Shown: positions 17,323 to 25,492 of the stretch, one piece after another
Position numbering within the stretch: the first letter of the stretch is position 1
Layout of the letters: each line of letters begins with the position of its first letter
From: UBA1672 sp964352665
GTDB taxonomy: Bacteria > Pseudomonadota > Alphaproteobacteria > Micavibrionales > Micavibrionaceae
Direction of reading: 5' to 3'
Length of the DNA: 64,000 nt
Assembly (NCBI GenBank): GCA_964352665.1
Contig: CAYGSJ010000003.1
Location: 186,001 to 250,000 of the forward strand
The notes under the pieces: model-generated
Told to the model about the DNA's origin: nothing
The model's database searches: none
What the model saw: only the letters and a program-made list of their open reading frames with translations
Position numbers and translations under genes: made by a program

Positions 17323-18483
17323 ATGTTAGCACAAATAGCCTCAGACCAATTATTTCGCCGCCTCGATCGTTTAGAGTCAGGTTCTCTTAAACTCACCACA
17401 CCTGATGGTAAGACCCGCATGTTCGAAGGCAAGCAGCCTGGCGAGAATGCGAGCCTTGAACTGCGTGATTGGGGCGTTGTGAGCAATATGATGCGTAAAG
17501 GTGATATTGGTTTTGCAGAAGATTACCGTGCTGGTAATTGGGACACGGATAACCTTACGGCGCTCGCAACATTGGGGTTAAACAACAAAAAAGCTCTTGA
17601 TCGTATTATTGCGGGAAATAATTTTTCTCGCACATTATCCATGATGTCTTATTTGTTAAAACTCAACAGTATCAAAGGCAGCAAGAAGAACATTCATGCC
17701 CATTATGATCTGGGGAATGCGTTTTACAAATTATGGCTCGACCCCACGATGACCTATTCATCGGCCATCTATAAAAATCAGCATGAATCACTGGAGCAAG
17801 CACAGCACAATAAATATGATCGCATCCTTGATTGTATTCATCAAGAGTCCGGCAGCTTGCTGGAAGTTGGTTGCGGTTGGGGTGGCTTTGCCGAACGGGC
17901 GCAAGGACGCGGCGACTATGACCTGAAAGGGGTAACACTCTCCGAAGAACAGCATGCTTACGCAGCTGACAGAATGGGCGCAAAAGCCAACATTGCATTA
18001 GAAGATTACCGCCATCAAAACAGCAAATTCGACAATATTGTCTCCATTGAAATGTTTGAAGCCGTAGGCGAACGCTATTGGCAAACCTATTTCGGTAAAA
18101 TAGGATCACTGCTAAATCAAAACGGAAAAGCCGTAATTCAAACTATCACCATGAACGACCAAGGGTTTGAACGTTATCGTAAAGGCGGTGACTTCATCAG
18201 AAGTTATATTTTCCCCGGGGGAATGCTACCAAGTCCATCACGCTTTAGAGAAGAAGTTGCAAAATCCGGCATGACATCAGAAAACGAATTCTATTTCGGT
18301 CAAGATTATGCGCGTACTTTGGAAGAATGGCTGAAAAAATTCGATGCAAGCCATGATGATGTTAAATCTTTGGGCTTTGACGATGGTTTTATTCGTCTCT
18401 GGCGTTTTTATCTGTCAGCCTGTATCGCAGGATTTAAAACCGGACGCACCGACGTCATGCAGGTGGAGCTTCGTCATGCGTAA
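17323..18483 (+). CDS. cfa: Cyclopropane-fatty-acyl-phospholipid synthase family methyltransferase
   Basis: A 386-residue SAM-dependent enzyme that adds a methylene or methyl group to unsaturated phospholipid acyl chains. The SAM-binding motif is LLEVGCGWGGFAERA; the family region HAHYDLGNAFYKLWLDPTMTY and the FIRSYIFPGGMLPS motif are present. Whether it forms cyclopropane or a methyl-branched product cannot be told from sequence by eye. Association with COG2907 and DUF1365 is typical of the branched or furan fatty acid type. The gene overlaps the next by 8 bp. Confidence 0.92.
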   Translation: MLAQIASDQLFRRLDRLESGSLKLTTPDGKTRMFEGKQPGENASLELRDWGVVSNMMRKGDIGFAEDYRAGNWDTDNLTALATLGLNNKKALDRIIAGNNFSRTLSMMSYLLKLNSIKGSKKNIHAHYDLGNAFYKLWLDPTMTYSSAIYKNQHESLEQAQHNKYDRILDCIHQESGSLLEVGCGWGGFAERAQGRGDYDLKGVTLSEEQHAYAADRMGAKANIALEDYRHQNSKFDNIVSIEMFEAVGERYWQTYFGKIGSLLNQNGKAVIQTITMNDQGFERYRKGGDFIRSYIFPGGMLPSPSRFREEVAKSGMTSENEFYFGQDYARTLEEWLKKFDASHDDVKSLGFDDGFIRLWRFYLSACIAGFKTGRTDVMQVELRHA

Positions 18484-18994
18484 TCTTGTCCGCACATTAA
18501 TCACTATCGCAATTCTAGTTGCTTCTCCCGCATACGCACTAGATTATGTCCGTGATCACATACCTGAAGCACAAAAGGTTGGCGAAGGTCGTTTCACAAA
18601 ATATATATGGGATGTGTATGATGCAACGCTCTTCGCGCCGCAGGGTAAATGGGAGAAAGGCAAACCATTTGCGCTGAAGCTTTCCTATCTTAGAAAATTA
18701 TACGGTAAGAAAATCGCCGACAAATCTGTTGAGGAAATCCGCGGGCAAGGCTTCACAGATGAAATAAAGCTTGCCACATGGCATACGCAAATGCGCAAGA
18801 TATTCCCGGATGTCGATGACGGTGTAAGCATCACAGGCATTCAAACCAAAGATGGCGCAGCCCTATTTTATAAAGGCAGCACAAAAATTGGGCGAATAGA
18901 AGACCCAGAATTTAGTAATGCCTTTTTCGGCATATGGCTCAATGAGAACACAAGCGCTCCAAGCTTACGACAAAAGCTACTGGGGGGACTATGA
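18476..18994 (+). CDS. Chalcone isomerase-like periplasmic protein
   Basis: A 172-residue exported protein with a signal peptide (MRNLVRTLITIAILVASPAY, cleavage after YALA-like AYA). The mature part matches the bacterial chalcone-isomerase-like fold: KVGEGRFTKYIWDVYDATLF at the start and AFFGIWLNE near the end. In bacteria this fold is thought to bind fatty acids rather than flavonoids, which suits this lipid operon. The ATG at 18476 is chosen for the ribosome site AGGTGGAG 7 bp upstream and because it gives a clean signal peptide. Confidence 0.82.
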   Translation: MRNLVRTLITIAILVASPAYALDYVRDHIPEAQKVGEGRFTKYIWDVYDATLFAPQGKWEKGKPFALKLSYLRKLYGKKIADKSVEEIRGQGFTDEIKLATWHTQMRKIFPDVDDGVSITGIQTKDGAALFYKGSTKIGRIEDPEFSNAFFGIWLNENTSAPSLRQKLLGGL

Positions 18995-20280
18995 ATGAAT
19001 CCATGTCTCGTACGGCACTTTTTCAGTATGGCGTTTTAGCTCTACCCTTGGCGTTTGCAGGGTTGCCGCTTTATATTCATGCCCCTGATTTTTATGCGGC
19101 GCAAGCAGGGTTGTCGCTCACAACGATTGGGACTGTTCTTTTGCTTGTGCGCCTGTTTGATGCTGTTCAGGATCCTCTGATAGGCTACCTCAGTAACAAA
19201 TTTTCTGATTTAAGACCGGCTATCATGATGGGCGCTCTGATTGCTATGGCGCTTGGCTTTTTCATGCTCTTCCATCCTCCGCAAAGTTTCACACTTCTGT
19301 GGTTTATACAGAGCCTTATTTTGGCGACGACAGCATTTAGTGTTCTTGCGATCAACTTCAATAGTTTGGGAAGTCTGTGGAGTATAGACACAACCGAGAA
19401 AATCCGTATCACTAGTTGGCGTGAAGCCTTTGGTCTGGTGGGTTTGCTGATTGCTGCGGTCTTGCCCAGCATTTTAGGATTGCCTTTATCCTCTGCCGTG
19501 TTTGTAGGGTTAATCGCGTCTTGCGGTTTTATCTTTATGCTGTGGCACAAAACACATCGAAACATTATCACACATCACGAGGGCGCAGCTATATCTCTGA
19601 ATATACGCGACGTTTTTGACGCTCCGAATTTGCGATTTTTTGCTATTTACAGCGTCAGCATGCTAGCGTCGGCCATTCCGGCTGTGCTCGTGCTTTTCTT
19701 TATTCGTGACCGACTGGATGCTGAAAGCCTGACGGGATTATTTCTCCTGCTCTATTTTCTCTCCGGCGCGGCAGGAATGCCTTTATGGCAGAATATTGCT
19801 AAACGCACAGATAAGCGAGCCGCTTGGTTAATTTCTATGATCCTCGCGATCGCCACATTTATATGGGCTTATTTTTTGGAGGCCGGAGACATTTGGCAAT
19901 ATGCGCTTATTTGTATTTTTTCTGGGAGCGCACTCGGCGCTGAGCTTGCTTTACCGCCCGCCATTCTCTCCGATCTCATTGATGAGAAAGACGACCGTGA
20001 GCAAACCGCTTTGTATTTTTCTGTTCTAGCTTTTTTATCAAAGGCAGCACTGGCTTTAGGCAGCTTCTTGGCGTTCTTTGTCCTCGGAAAGGCATACTTT
20101 GTGCCAGCAACAGAAAACAGCGTTCACGCACTGCAATCCCTAAGTATGACCTACGCTCTTTTACCTTGCCTGATTAAACTGATAGCGGCGTATCTCTTAT
20201 TACAACTCTATAAAAACAAAGGAAAAATTCATGAAGACATTGAAAGGAATAATGCTTATGGCGTTCATGACACTACTTAG
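18991..20280 (+). CDS. MFS transporter, GPH/MelB-like
   Basis: A 429-residue membrane protein with about 12 helices. The loop after helix 2 reads RLFDAVQDPLIGYLSNKFSD, matching the glycoside-pentoside-hexuronide cation symporter branch of the major facilitator superfamily. Such MFS genes are a regular part of the COG2907-DUF1365-cfa cluster; the cargo in this setting is unknown and may be a lipid or lipid precursor rather than a sugar. The start overlaps the preceding stop by 4 bp (ATGA). Confidence 0.88.
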   Translation: MNESMSRTALFQYGVLALPLAFAGLPLYIHAPDFYAAQAGLSLTTIGTVLLLVRLFDAVQDPLIGYLSNKFSDLRPAIMMGALIAMALGFFMLFHPPQSFTLLWFIQSLILATTAFSVLAINFNSLGSLWSIDTTEKIRITSWREAFGLVGLLIAAVLPSILGLPLSSAVFVGLIASCGFIFMLWHKTHRNIITHHEGAAISLNIRDVFDAPNLRFFAIYSVSMLASAIPAVLVLFFIRDRLDAESLTGLFLLLYFLSGAAGMPLWQNIAKRTDKRAAWLISMILAIATFIWAYFLEAGDIWQYALICIFSGSALGAELALPPAILSDLIDEKDDREQTALYFSVLAFLSKAALALGSFLAFFVLGKAYFVPATENSVHALQSLSMTYALLPCLIKLIAAYLLLQLYKNKGKIHEDIERNNAYGVHDTT

Positions 20281-20767
20281 TGCCTGTGCCGGCCCATCGC
20301 TTGACCACTATAAAAGCGCCGAACCACCTCTGGACCTCAAAGAATATTTCACAGGCCCTATCAAGGCATGGGGCGTTATTCAGGACAGAAAAGGCCACGT
20401 TACACGTCGTTTCGATGTTACAATGGTCGGTACATGGGACGGTGATGTTGGAACGCTGGAAGAGCATTTTGATTATTATGATGGTGAAACACAAAAGCGC
20501 ACATGGACGATTACGAAAATTGCCGCCAACACATATGAGGGCACCGCCGGAGACATTCTTGATAAAGCGCATGGTAATGTAGAGGGCAGTGCTATGCGGT
20601 GGGCGTATAGGATGGATCTGGATGTTGGTGATAAGACATATCGGATAACATTTGATGATTGGATGTTTTTGATGAATGATGGTGTTCTAATTAATCGATC
20701 ATATTTGAAGAAGTTCGGTATTACGGTTGCTGAATTAACACTCTTTATGCAAAAACAGGATCAATAA
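20231..20767 (+). CDS. DUF3833 lipoprotein
   Basis: A 178-residue lipoprotein with signal peptide and lipobox LSAC, so the mature protein starts at Cys19. The sequence YFTGPIKAWGVIQDRKGHV followed by alternating beta segments matches DUF3833, a family with a lipocalin-like look found beside cyclopropane fatty acid synthase genes. It probably binds or shuttles a hydrophobic ligand at the envelope, inferred from fold impression and neighbours. It overlaps the MFS gene by 50 bp, long for this operon, but the lipobox supports this start. Confidence 0.85.
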   Translation: MKTLKGIMLMAFMTLLSACAGPSLDHYKSAEPPLDLKEYFTGPIKAWGVIQDRKGHVTRRFDVTMVGTWDGDVGTLEEHFDYYDGETQKRTWTITKIAANTYEGTAGDILDKAHGNVEGSAMRWAYRMDLDVGDKTYRITFDDWMFLMNDGVLINRSYLKKFGITVAELTLFMQKQDQ

Positions 20768-21516
20768 TGGGCGCATACACAGGTAAAAACATATGGATCA
20801 TAGGCGCGAGTAGCGGTATAGGACACGCTTTAGCCGTTGAGCTTTCTACACAAGGCGCAGAACTTATACTTTCTGCACGCAGTAAAGATAAACTCAATGC
20901 ATTGAATAAAGAACTTGGCGGACAACACAAGATTATACCGTTCGATGTTGGTGATCCTTCAGCATGCACAGAGGCCGTAAACAAAATCGAAAAACTGGAT
21001 AGTGTGATCTTTCTCGCCGCACTCTATGCGCCGCATTCAAAAGAACGTAAACCTAGGGATTTTGTTCATAAGATGATAAATGTCAATCTTGGTGGCACGT
21101 TCAATATCGTTGAAGCAACGTTGCCGATTTTCGAAAAGCAAGGCTACGGGCAAATCGTTTTGTGCGGTTCTGTCGCAGGATACAGGGGGTTACCTTACGG
21201 GCAACCTTATTGCGCGACAAAAGCGGCAGTGATCAATTATGCGGAAAGCTTAAAGGTTGAATTGGAAGATCAAAATATCGATGTGAAAATTATAAACCCT
21301 GGCTTCGTGCGGACACCTTTAACGGACAAAAACGACTTCCCCATGCCTATGATGATTGAACCGGAAGACGCCGCAAAAGCAATTGCCAAAGATCTTCAAA
21401 CCAAAAAGTTTGAAATTCATTTCCCCAAAAAATTCACATGGATTATGAAACTACTCGGCATTTTGCCCTCACCACTTTATTTCTTAATCTCTAGAAAAAT
21501 GAAGAAGAAACAATGA
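20767..21516 (+). CDS. Short-chain dehydrogenase/reductase
   Basis: A 249-residue NAD(P)-dependent oxidoreductase of the classical SDR family. The cofactor motif is GASSGIGHALAVE, and the catalytic Ser (CGSVAGYRG) and YxxxK (YCATK) are present. A hydrophobic C-terminus (MKLLGILPSPLYFLISRKM) suggests membrane attachment, as in lipid-acting SDRs. The substrate is unknown but is probably a fatty acyl or related lipid given the operon. It starts 1 bp before the previous stop ends and overlaps the next gene by 4 bp. Confidence 0.9.
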   Translation: MGAYTGKNIWIIGASSGIGHALAVELSTQGAELILSARSKDKLNALNKELGGQHKIIPFDVGDPSACTEAVNKIEKLDSVIFLAALYAPHSKERKPRDFVHKMINVNLGGTFNIVEATLPIFEKQGYGQIVLCGSVAGYRGLPYGQPYCATKAAVINYAESLKVELEDQNIDVKIINPGFVRTPLTDKNDFPMPMMIEPEDAAKAIAKDLQTKKFEIHFPKKFTWIMKLLGILPSPLYFLISRKMKKKQ

Positions 21517-22094
21517 AAAAACTCATCATCTTATTCAGCATAATATTTATCGGAGGATGTTCCATGTTCGGCCATAATAGTGGCGTTGAAATCGCGCCTT
21601 ACAAGGTTCTTGAAAAAGAAGACAATCTGGAACTGCGTCATTATGAACGTCTTGTCCTTGTCACCACGGGCATGCCGGATGGGATGGACGGAAAAAACAG
21701 TCCATTCTACAAATTATTCGATTACATATCCGGCAAGAATGAGGACACAAAGGAAATACCTATGACGGCTCCCGTATTTATGGATCAGGCTGATTCAGCC
21801 ACGGAATCTATGTCGTTTGTTTTACCCATCGATTTTACGCTTGAGAGTACACCGCCCCCTCAAGACCCGGCAGTCACATTAGAAGAAATAAAGGATTATA
21901 CAGTCGCAACGATCACATTTAATGGTGTTCTGGAACAAGAGAATATCAACACGCACAAAGCGCTTTTAGAAGAATGGATCAAGCGCAAAGAGTTTAAGAA
22001 AATAGGCACAGTTAAGGCCGCTGGCTATAACCCACCTTTCACGATTCCAGCGCTTAGAAGAAATGAAATCCTGATACCTGTTAAGTCACCATGA
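21513..22094 (+). CDS. SOUL-family haem-binding lipoprotein
   Basis: A 193-residue lipoprotein (lipobox IGGC, mature start Cys16) with a SOUL/HBP domain: YKVLEKEDNLELRHYERLV at the start, IPMTAPVFMDQ in the middle and NPPFTIPALRRNEILI at the end. SOUL proteins bind haem or porphyrin. In an operon modifying membrane acyl chains this could handle a photosensitiser or haem at the envelope, which is inference. Its ATG overlaps the SDR stop by 4 bp. Confidence 0.9.
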   Translation: MKKLIILFSIIFIGGCSMFGHNSGVEIAPYKVLEKEDNLELRHYERLVLVTTGMPDGMDGKNSPFYKLFDYISGKNEDTKEIPMTAPVFMDQADSATESMSFVLPIDFTLESTPPPQDPAVTLEEIKDYTVATITFNGVLEQENINTHKALLEEWIKRKEFKKIGTVKAAGYNPPFTIPALRRNEILIPVKSP

Positions 22095-23269
22095 TGCACC
22101 TCATTCAGAAATTCTTTGCACTGAACTCTGCACCAGCAATACTTCTGTGTTTGGCCGCTGTACTTGCCATGATCATGGAAAATTCGTCGCTATATGGACT
22201 CTATGATGCAATAAAGGATACACCCGTTATTCTACAGGTTGGCGCGTTTGCCATAGACAAACCGCTTTTGCTTTGGATCAATGACGGGCTAATGGCAATT
22301 TTCTTCTTGCTGATCGGCCTTGAAATAAAACGTGAGATCCTTGAAGGACATCTATCAAGCCGCGAGCAACTTACCCTTCCTATTATAGCCGCAATTGGTG
22401 GCGTTGCTTTTCCAGCTCTCATCTATGCCTATGTCAACTGGCATGACTCGGAAACGCTTCAAGGTTGGGCCATTCCTGCGGCAACCGATATTGCTTTCAC
22501 CCTCGGGATTTTAATGATGCTCGGAAACCGTATTTCAGCGTCACTCAAAGTGTGCCTTGTAGCCATCGCAATCATTGACGACCTTGTGGCTATATTGATC
22601 ATTGCCTTGTTTTATACTGCTGAAACCTCAATGCTGTCTTTGGGTTTGGCGGGGATTGGATTGGGCATCGCTTTCTTGCTAAATCATCGTGGCGTGACCA
22701 ATCTTGGACCGTATGTTGTACTGGGGCTGTTTATATGGGCCTGTGTCCTTAAATCCGGCGTTCATGCAACATTGGCAGGTGTAGCACTTGGCCTCCTTAT
22801 ACCGCTCAGAGCCAAAAACGAAGATGGAAAGTCACCACTCAAAGTCATGGAACATGCGCTGCATCCGTGGGTGGCTCTTGGTATCTTGCCTGTTTTTGCC
22901 TTTGTCAATGCCGGAGTGCCTCTTGCCGGGTTAAGTTTTGAGATGTTTATGCAACCGATAACGCTCGGTATTATGCTTGGCTTGTTTCTCGGAAATCAAA
23001 CCGGTGTAATGGGCTTAACAGCCCTTGCCGTCTCCTTGAAAATCTGCCGTTTACCCAACGAGGTGACGTGGCTGCAATTCTACGGCATGGCGCTGCTAAT
23101 GGGTGTAGGTTTTACCATGAGCCTGTTCATCGGAACGCTTGCCTTTACGGATGTCGATCATAGCTCGGCAGTAAGACTTGGGGTCTTAGCTGGTTCTGTC
23201 CTGTCTGCTTTGGCCGGTATTTCTGTCCTGTTACTTGGCACAAAGAAGAGCAGCGCTGAAAGTACATAA
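22091..23269 (+). CDS. nhaA: Na+/H+ antiporter NhaA
   Basis: A 392-residue inner-membrane antiporter that exports Na+ in exchange for protons and supports pH and salt homeostasis. The family hallmarks are present: GLEIKREILEG near the N-terminus, PAATDIAFTLGIL in helix IV, and the ion-binding pair of aspartates in AIIDDLVAI. The length is normal. It starts with an ATG inside the stop of the SOUL gene (4-bp overlap), so it belongs to the same transcript. A housekeeping antiporter inside a tRNA-bounded island may be accessory. Confidence 0.95.
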   Translation: MMHLIQKFFALNSAPAILLCLAAVLAMIMENSSLYGLYDAIKDTPVILQVGAFAIDKPLLLWINDGLMAIFFLLIGLEIKREILEGHLSSREQLTLPIIAAIGGVAFPALIYAYVNWHDSETLQGWAIPAATDIAFTLGILMMLGNRISASLKVCLVAIAIIDDLVAILIIALFYTAETSMLSLGLAGIGLGIAFLLNHRGVTNLGPYVVLGLFIWACVLKSGVHATLAGVALGLLIPLRAKNEDGKSPLKVMEHALHPWVALGILPVFAFVNAGVPLAGLSFEMFMQPITLGIMLGLFLGNQTGVMGLTALAVSLKICRLPNEVTWLQFYGMALLMGVGFTMSLFIGTLAFTDVDHSSAVRLGVLAGSVLSALAGISVLLLGTKKSSAEST

Positions 23270-23273
23270 TCGT

Positions 23274-23783
23274 ATGCACGAAATCTGCACATGGATTGAA
23301 CTTAATGATCGCATGCAAAGCGATTACAAATACAAAATCATTGCACGTGCCGGTGAAGATTTTGATCCGGAATTTACCCCCCATTTGACACCTAAAGAAA
23401 TGCTTGAACACGGCGTTTTTGAAGGTAAGTATATGAATGATTGCAAAGATGAATTTCCTGAGGATTGGTTCGAAAATGCCAAGACCAGTGACACACCCGA
23501 TCCTTCCCTCAATTATTTCGGCATAAAAAGCCGCCAGTCTCTTCAAGTCTGGCAAAAGAAGGGGTGGATTATAGAACCAGATCCCAGAGGATGGTTCCAA
23601 TGGTATTGTCGCTATTACCAAGGACGCAGATTTCCAGAAATTGATAAGGTGCAAATCAAACGTTGGCGTGGCTTCGCACGTCATGCTGGACAAATTAGAG
23701 CGAATTGTGAAACGGGTGATCTATCATGCCGTCCGCGTCAGAGACAGGCTTTGTTGCAATGGTCTTATGATCCGTTTATTTAG
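23274..23783 (+). CDS. Conserved-looking protein with C-terminal CRPRQRQALLQW motif
   Basis: A 169-residue soluble protein that I cannot assign to a named family. It is rich in aromatic residues (WFQWYCRYYQGRR) and ends with a striking segment, GDLSCRPRQRQALLQWSYDP, preceded by RHAGQIRANC; the two cysteines could bind metal. The ATG at 23274 lies 4 bp after the nhaA stop. It is the last gene before the right repeat of the island. It appears complete, with no frameshift. Confidence 0.72.
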   Translation: MHEICTWIELNDRMQSDYKYKIIARAGEDFDPEFTPHLTPKEMLEHGVFEGKYMNDCKDEFPEDWFENAKTSDTPDPSLNYFGIKSRQSLQVWQKKGWIIEPDPRGWFQWYCRYYQGRRFPEIDKVQIKRWRGFARHAGQIRANCETGDLSCRPRQRQALLQWSYDPFI

Positions 23784-23947
23784 TGCAACTGGTTTCTTGG
23801 GTATCGCAGGGGTATCAGCGGCGGTGAATTAATGTGAAGGGGTTTGAACAGGTTATCACAGGTTCGAAAGTCTAGGCCCAATGTCACCAAGAAATAGAGA
23901 CAATAGCTTCAAACAGATTCTAAGAGCTTGCATAGCACCTAAGACCA

Positions 23948-23995
23948 AATCATAATCCATGTGTCGGGTGTTCAAATCACCCCACCGCTACCATT
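23948..23995 (+). repeat. Right 48-bp direct repeat (attR-like tRNA-Met fragment)
   Basis: A perfect copy of 12951-12998: anticodon loop, 3' anticodon strand, variable loop, T-arm and 3' acceptor strand with CCA. The 5' half of a tRNA is absent, so this is not a functional tRNA gene. The surrounding 299-bp gap (23784-24082) holds no other recognisable gene and no integrase remnant. Confidence 0.92.
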
Positions 23996-24082
23996 TTTTC
24001 TAAAAATGCAACCAGAGATAGGCACTTTCTTCTTGAACGGGTTCTAAAGAGCTATAAGAAGTTTTAAAGTAAAAATTTAGTA

Positions 24083-25492
24083 TTATTCTTTAGTATCAAA
24101 TACCTTCCATCCACCCCCAAGCGCAGTGTAAAGCGCAATAAGTTTTGTAATAGAGCGCGTTTCAGACGTTACAAGATCATCTTCACTGGCGGTGAGTTCG
24201 CGTTCTGCGTCCAATACGGCGAGATAATCGGTTTCTCCGGTATCAAACAGCTCTTTCGCGAACCTAACGGATTGATGGCGGCTTTTAACGCCTTCATATA
24301 ATCCCTTGCGGGTTTCGAGTTCTTGCCCATAGCGAATAAGTGCCGTTTCTACATTGGCCAACGCTTCGAGAACAGTTTTCTCATAGGTAGCAAGAGCGGC
24401 TTCGCTTTGGGCTTCTTCCGCGTCGATACGCGCACGAATGGCACCACCCTCAAAGACCGACCATTGTATGAGAGACCCCAGTGTCCATAAACCGCCGGAG
24501 GCGCTAAAAAGCTCGCCGAAGATGCGCGCTTGGGAGCCTATATCGCCGGTCAGGAAAAATTTGGGAAAGAGGTTCGCTGTTTCCGCGCCTATATCCGCCA
24601 CCGAAGCCGCAAGTTCGCGCTCAGCACGTTGAATATCAGGGCGGCGTGTGAGTATCTCCGAGCGTAAGCCCACGGGCACAATATCCGGTGGTGCGGGCAA
24701 AGGTTTAACGTTCATCATTTCTTCTAGCAAATATTCCGGCGGTTGCCCCAAAAGAACGGATAATGTGTAAATAGAGGCATTCAAGTCAGCTTTTAAATTT
24801 GGAATACGGGCGCGGGTGAGTTGGTATTCGCCGCGCGCACGGGAAAGATCAAATTCGCTGGCTTCTCCGGCCTCAAGCCGGGCATTGATGACATCAAAGG
24901 TTTGTTGTTGCAGATTTGCGTTATTTTGCAAAAGCGCAATACGTTTTTGTAAGCCCCGTGCTTCGTAATAATTACGGGCAACTTCGGAAAGGGCGGAGAG
25001 CATAATGCCGTTATAATCGGCTTGTGCACTTTGGGTTCGGGCATCTGCTGCTTCGAGCGCGCGACGATTACCGCCAAAAATATCGGCTTCCCATGAGGCA
25101 TCAAATCCAACGTCATAAAGATTACGGGTTTGGCCATTTCCTGTTGTTGCAAGATTGTCGCTTGCCTTTGTACGGTTTGCTTGTGCGGCGCTTCCAATTT
25201 GGGGTAAGAAAGCCGCCTTTTCCTGACCACGAAGCGCGCGCGCATATCTAAGATTGGCAAGCGCAACTTTCAAATCTTTGTTACTTTGTGCCGCCGTTTC
25301 GATATAGTTTTCAAGCAATGGGTCACCAAATACACGCCACCAGTCCAGCATGATTTTCTCTTGGGAAAGATGTTGAAACTCTGCGTTTGCCCATTGATCA
25401 GCGACCTGTGTTTGCGGTGTTTTATAGTCCGGGCCTACACTGCAGGCTGCTATACAAAAGGTCGAAAATAAGAGGGCGGATTTTTTAATCAT
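24083..25492 (-). CDS. RND efflux outer-membrane factor (NodT/OprM family lipoprotein)
   Basis: A 469-residue outer-membrane channel of a tripartite pump. It has a lipoprotein signal (lipobox IAAC, then SVGPDYKTP), two outer-membrane-efflux repeats with long helices, and the typical LEAGEASEFDLSRARGEY and FDTGETDYLAVLDAERELTA segments that mark the two repeats. It trimerises and joins the periplasmic adaptor to form an export duct. It is the last gene of the three-gene operon and overlaps the pump gene by 4 bp. Confidence 0.93.
   Translation of the reverse strand: MIKKSALLFSTFCIAACSVGPDYKTPQTQVADQWANAEFQHLSQEKIMLDWWRVFGDPLLENYIETAAQSNKDLKVALANLRYARALRGQEKAAFLPQIGSAAQANRTKASDNLATTGNGQTRNLYDVGFDASWEADIFGGNRRALEAADARTQSAQADYNGIMLSALSEVARNYYEARGLQKRIALLQNNANLQQQTFDVINARLEAGEASEFDLSRARGEYQLTRARIPNLKADLNASIYTLSVLLGQPPEYLLEEMMNVKPLPAPPDIVPVGLRSEILTRRPDIQRAERELAASVADIGAETANLFPKFFLTGDIGSQARIFGELFSASGGLWTLGSLIQWSVFEGGAIRARIDAEEAQSEAALATYEKTVLEALANVETALIRYGQELETRKGLYEGVKSRHQSVRFAKELFDTGETDYLAVLDAERELTASEDDLVTSETRSITKLIALYTALGGGWKVFDTKE

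Larger units (their letters stand above)
12951..23995. mobile_element. Probable genomic island integrated at tRNA-Met, integrase absent
   Basis: An 11.0-kb segment whose ends are perfect 48-bp direct repeats of the tRNA-Met 3' half, the classic product of tyrosine-recombinase integration into a tRNA gene. The intact tRNA lies at the left end. Cargo is a two-component system, a lipid-modification operon of eight genes, nhaA and one unknown gene, all on the plus strand. I see no integrase, excisionase, plasmid or phage gene between the repeats, so the element would be immobile now. Base composition looks similar to the flanks. An alternative is a duplication of a tRNA fragment unrelated to integration. 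Confidence 0.65.

Noticed and set aside
18344..18475. Extended N-terminus for the chalcone-isomerase-like protein
   Set aside because: The extra 44 codons lie inside the methyltransferase gene and would bury the signal peptide; the ATG at 18476 has a good ribosome site.
23784..23947. Integrase remnant before the right repeat
   Set aside because: I read this stretch for coding potential and found no frame resembling a tyrosine recombinase.
23948..23995. A second tRNA-Met gene
   Set aside because: Only the anticodon loop and 3' half are present; the acceptor 5' strand, D-arm and 5' anticodon strand are missing.
13125..24062. A further 26-bp imperfect direct repeat (13125-13150 and 24037-24062, about 20 of 26 matches) near the island ends
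   Set aside because: One copy lies inside and the other outside the boundaries set by the 48-bp repeat, and the similarity is only moderate in purine-rich DNA, so it may be chance.
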